The notes under the pieces were generated by a model that worked only from the letters and a program-made list of their open reading frames with translations, was not told where the DNA came from and made no database searches. The position numbers and the translations under genes are program-made. This document shows positions 5,075 through 7,707 of a stretch of 7,707 bases of DNA, in pieces. Source of the stretch: Promethearchaeota archaeon (GTDB lineage: Archaea; Asgardarchaeota; Lokiarchaeia; Sigynarchaeales; SOKP01); the NCBI GenBank assembly GCA_016839905.1, contig JAEOTJ010000188.1:1-7707 (forward strand), in the 5' to 3' direction. Position 1 is the first letter of the stretch. The number at the start of each line of letters is the position of its first letter.

Positions 5075-7707
5075 ATTAGCGAATATGGAAGCGACTGGGA
5101 TGACGATGATGATTTTAATGAGAAAACTAATACCGAAGAGAAGAATGAGGATCTCAATAATGAAATTGATGATAATGAAAAAGATGAAGATATCGATCCA
5201 TTTAAAGCTCCAGATTATAGTTATGATGAGGAATATGATCCTTTTCATAGCCAAGATTATGAACTAAAAAATGAGGGGCATTGTAATCCTTCACATATAG
5301 ACTCAAGTGGAGAGGAAAATGAGGAGCTTGAGATGGATCAATGGGATGCTGGAGAGGAACATGAAGAACTTGAGATGGATCAATGGGATATAGGAGAGGA
5401 AAATGAAGAACTTGAGATAGAGACTCAAGAAAAGGATTCCACTGTAGAACAAGAGAACATTGGTAAGGAACAAAGCACGTTAACTCTCCAGCAAGAATCA
5501 ATAGAACAAGATAATGAACATAAAGTAGAGCAAAACCAAGAAGAACAGGTTGCTCAAGGGGAATTTGAACGAGATAAAGAAGGAAACATTATTTTAAATG
5601 CTGAACAGATGGAAGTATTTGGCGGTCCTTCTCTTTCTCAAGAAGAAATGGAACTCGAAATATTGGAAGAGGAAATGGAGGAGCTCTTTGATAAATATGA
5701 AGTTCAAGGAGTAAATCAAGAACTTAACAAGGAAGAATTAGAACATCAAATAGAAGAACTCCATGCTCAACAGGAAGCGGAAAAAACGCAAGAAATTGAA
5801 CAAGTTATAGGGCAAGAGCACACTCAAGAATCTAATCACGAAACTCAAGAAACTATAAATCAAAAACCTTACGAGAATAATGGTAAAAAGATGGAATTAA
5901 TCACGGAATCGGAGCAGCTTGAAGATTATGATGCAAATGAAGTGATCCAAGAGATAAAAAGTATTAGTAGGATAGAACACAACCAGCAACAAAAGATAAG
6001 AGAAACGGAATCGAAGCAAGAACCAAGAAGAGTTAATGCAAAAGAAATGGAAATGATTACTAAATCTGAAACACTTGAAAAATACAATCCAAACCTAACC
6101 ATACATCAAGTAAAGCTTCGACAAAATCAAGAGCAAAAAATAAAATCAAAAGCTAAGACTAAGCAATGTATAAAGCAGAAACCCCTAAAAATTAAAGCAA
6201 AAAAATTAAAATTAATGACAGAACATGAAACTCAAGAAAGCATTAAAATATCCTCTCATGAACAAATTCAAGCCAAGGAGCCTTCTAAAGGAGAAATCCA
6301 AGAAATCCAAAAGGAAAAGTCTAAACACATCCTAAAACATGAGGAATTTTTCGAAGAAATGGAAGAAGATAAAAAAGAGGAGAAAATTAAAGAAGAAGAA
6401 CATGAAATTCTTAAACAACAATATCATCAAGAAACGGGAGGGAGGGCGATTTATGCGGGAAATGAGACCAAGGGTTTTGTCGAGTGGAAAAAAGATATAA
6501 AAGAACAAGAAGAAAAAGAGGAAAAGAAAAATGAAGTCTTACAAAATAAAAAAAATGAAATTCGCGAACAATCAAAAGAAATTCAAGCATCTAAGGAAGA
6601 ATGGGCACTATATTTAGGAAATAATATTAAAGAAGCGGAGATTTCCGTAGAAATTAAGGAAGAACTTAATGAACTCCTTGAAAAATATGAAGAACTAAGA
6701 GAATTACTTGAAAAATTAAAAAATAAAGCAATCACAGAGGAAATGTTTGAGGAAGAAGTAAAAGAATTAGAGGCCATTTTAATTGAGAAGAGTCATATTG
6801 CAAGACCGTTATTTAGAAATTTTAATTGGTTCCGGAGGTTTTATAATAAAAACATGTATTGGCTTAAGTATAAAATAGAACAAGAGAAGAATGGATATAT
6901 TGAATACATATCAAATCGATTAAAGACGCTGAAGAGAGAAAAAATATCCCCAGAAAATATCAAAAATGAGGGGGAAGTGGAAGAGAAATGGGCAATTTTT
7001 CTAAAAAATCTTATTCATGAGGTTCCTGAAGAAGAGGTTTCCTCAGAAATTAAAGCAGAATTAGAAAATGTTATTAAAACATATTGTGAAATTAAAAACA
7101 TCTTATTTACTAAAACTATTTTGAAGAAAGATAAAGAAAAACTCGTACAAGAATGTATTGAACAATGTTCTCCAATAATATTTGAATTATTTGAAATTCT
7201 AAAAGGATTTCTTGGATTCTATCAAAATTACAGTATAAATTGGATGGAAAAAAGTTTCAATATGGAGGGAAAGAAGACAGTTAGTAACTTGTTAAAAAAA
7301 TTAGAGGGAATAAGAAAAGAAACTATGCTGGAAATTTTTAATGGAGATGATAAGACAATACAAAATTTCAAGGAGATTTTAAGGAAAAATCTATATAAAA
7401 GCATGGAGTTAAGAATGAATGAAAAATATAAAATCATTGAAATCATTGGGAAAGAAACATTAACAGAAGAAGATAAAGAAGAATTAACTTCTATATTAAT
7501 TAAGCAGAAAACTTTAGATAAATATATAATTCCTATTGATGTTACTTGCATTACAACAGCTCAAGCAGATCGTTTTGCCTTGGTAAAATTATCTGAAAAA
7601 AAAAGAAAGAGAATCATTAAAATTCTTGAAAGAATTAAGTCTGGAGAAATAAACGAGGACGCTATTTTAAGTACCAACAATCCCGCGTTTCGATTCATAA
7701 TCCAATC
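5075..7707 (+). CDS. long repeat-rich acidic/coiled-coil protein, 3' partial
   Basis: One frame is open for 877 codons from 5075 to the window end, with no stop; the true C-terminus lies outside. Residues 1-120 (numbered from ATT 5075) are very acidic (GSDWDDDDFNEK) and end in three 14-residue repeats of the type GEE(N/H)EELEMDQWD. Residues 120-450 are Glu/Gln/Lys-rich, probably coiled coil, with three units of about 52 residues starting at 271, 323 and 376 (KKMELITESE, KEMEMITKSE, KKLKLMTEHE). At 455-471 stands the motif GGRAIYAGNETKGFVEW, then more Glu/Lys helix. From 510 a helical unit of about 129 residues occurs twice (W510 and W639: WALYLGNNI / WAIFLKNLI). There is no signal peptide or membrane span, so it is a probable cytoplasmic scaffold or filament-like protein; the function is unknown. 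The start is uncertain: no in-frame ATG precedes 5333, yet coding-like sequence clearly begins near 5081. Confidence 0.85.
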   Translation, partial: MSEYGSDWDDDDDFNEKTNTEEKNEDLNNEIDDNEKDEDIDPFKAPDYSYDEEYDPFHSQDYELKNEGHCNPSHIDSSGEENEELEMDQWDAGEEHEELEMDQWDIGEENEELEIETQEKDSTVEQENIGKEQSTLTLQQESIEQDNEHKVEQNQEEQVAQGEFERDKEGNIILNAEQMEVFGGPSLSQEEMELEILEEEMEELFDKYEVQGVNQELNKEELEHQIEELHAQQEAEKTQEIEQVIGQEHTQESNHETQETINQKPYENNGKKMELITESEQLEDYDANEVIQEIKSISRIEHNQQQKIRETESKQEPRRVNAKEMEMITKSETLEKYNPNLTIHQVKLRQNQEQKIKSKAKTKQCIKQKPLKIKAKKLKLMTEHETQESIKISSHEQIQAKEPSKGEIQEIQKEKSKHILKHEEFFEEMEEDKKEEKIKEEEHEILKQQYHQETGGRAIYAGNETKGFVEWKKDIKEQEEKEEKKNEVLQNKKNEIREQSKEIQASKEEWALYLGNNIKEAEISVEIKEELNELLEKYEELRELLEKLKNKAITEEMFEEEVKELEAILIEKSHIARPLFRNFNWFRRFYNKNMYWLKYKIEQEKNGYIEYISNRLKTLKREKISPENIKNEGEVEEKWAIFLKNLIHEVPEEEVSSEIKAELENVIKTYCEIKNILFTKTILKKDKEKLVQECIEQCSPIIFELFEILKGFLGFYQNYSINWMEKSFNMEGKKTVSNLLKKLEGIRKETMLEIFNGDDKTIQNFKEILRKNLYKSMELRMNEKYKIIEIIGKETLTEEDKEELTSILIKQKTLDKYIIPIDVTCITTAQADRFALVKLSEKKRKRIIKILERIKSGEINEDAILSTNNPAFRFIIQ
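5309..5434 (+). repeat. three tandem 42-base repeats (14 residues each)
   Basis: Units at 5309-5350, 5351-5392 and 5393-5434 encode GEENEELEMDQWDA, GEEHEELEMDQWDI and GEENEELEIETQEK. The first two are nearly identical in DNA; the third diverges in its second half. They sit head to tail without spacers inside the long gene. Confidence 0.85.
5885..6304 (+). repeat. three diverged repeats of about 52 residues
   Basis: Units begin at 5885, 6041 and 6200 and encode segments opening KKMELITESEQLEDYD, KEMEMITKSETLEKYN and KKLKLMTEHETQESI. The first two also share the later Q-(N/Q)-Q-x-Q-K-I core (HNQQQKIRE / QNQEQKIKS). The spacing is 52 and 53 codons. The third copy fades after about 30 residues, so its right border is approximate. 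Confidence 0.65.
6602..7372 (+). repeat. duplicated helical unit of about 129 residues
   Basis: The first copy starts at Trp510 (6602) and the second at Trp639 (6989). Matching landmarks are WALYLGNNI / WAIFLKNLI, SVEIKEELNELLEKY / SSEIKAELENVIKTY, FRRFYN / FLGFYQN, a following Trp, and LKTLKREKI / LKKLEGIRKE. Identity is low, but the order and spacing are kept, so this is an old duplication of a helical domain. The right border is approximate. Confidence 0.6.

Noticed and set aside
5085..5267. Plus-strand 60-codon frame starting at the ATG at 5085
   Set aside because: It is a shifted reading of the acidic start of the long gene; its Met/Lys/Ile-rich product is an artefact of GAT/GAA repeats, and it ends while the long frame stays open.
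5309..5434. Short tandem repeats considered as a CRISPR array
   Set aside because: The units are contiguous with no spacers, keep the reading frame, and encode part of the long protein.
5066..5501. Minus-strand frames opposite the acidic repeats
   Set aside because: Their apparent repeats (SQVLHFPL type) are only the complement of the 42-base coding repeats on the plus strand.
6583..7551. Minus-strand frames rich in Ser or Phe/Ile opposite the long gene
   Set aside because: They are typical shadows of Glu/Lys-rich coding sequence, without start signals.

Overview
The window is AT-rich and looks like an accessory region of an archaeal genome, most plausibly an Asgard (Promethearchaeota/Lokiarchaeia-like) lineage. 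The hints are TATA-box-like promoters, T-run terminators, Shine-Dalgarno (SD) sites on several minus-strand genes, a stand-alone seven-bladed WD40 protein, and a very long Glu/Gln/Lys-rich protein built of repeats. The lineage is an inference from style; there is no rRNA or marker gene here, and an AT-rich bacterium is not excluded.

Layout. 1-251: leader region with a T-run and a TATA-like box. 252-611 (+): small unrecognised protein with a hydrophobic C-terminal tail. 612-1057: intergenic, with a GC-richer patch whose minus strand reads like a decayed ribbon-helix-helix antitoxin. 1058-2137 (+): complete seven-bladed WD40 beta-propeller protein, followed by a T-rich terminator. 2138-2442: no intact gene, possible coding relic on the minus strand. 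2443-3410 (-): a cluster of four small genes, read from 3410 downward: a two-helix membrane protein, two Cys-rich (probably zinc-binding) proteins that overlap by 52 bases, and an unrecognised 75-residue protein. 3707-4881: a complete IS630-family (Tc1/mariner superfamily) insertion sequence on the minus strand, with 25/27-matching terminal inverted repeats, a TA target duplication, and a two-frame transposase joined by a classic A_AAA_AAC -1 frameshift site. 5075-7707 (+): one reading frame open to the window edge (877 codons), an acidic then coiled-coil protein with three nested levels of internal repetition.

The IS sits in the intergenic region between the divergent membrane-protein cluster and the long repeat protein, so it separates rather than interrupts genes. 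The most notable points are the long repeat protein (short acidic repeats, three units of about 52 residues, a Gly-Arg-Ala-Ile-Tyr motif, and a duplicated helical unit of about 129 residues) and its lack of a normal start codon, the frameshifted transposase, and the overlapping Cys-rich gene pair. I see no CRISPR array, tRNA, rRNA or recognisable defence system.
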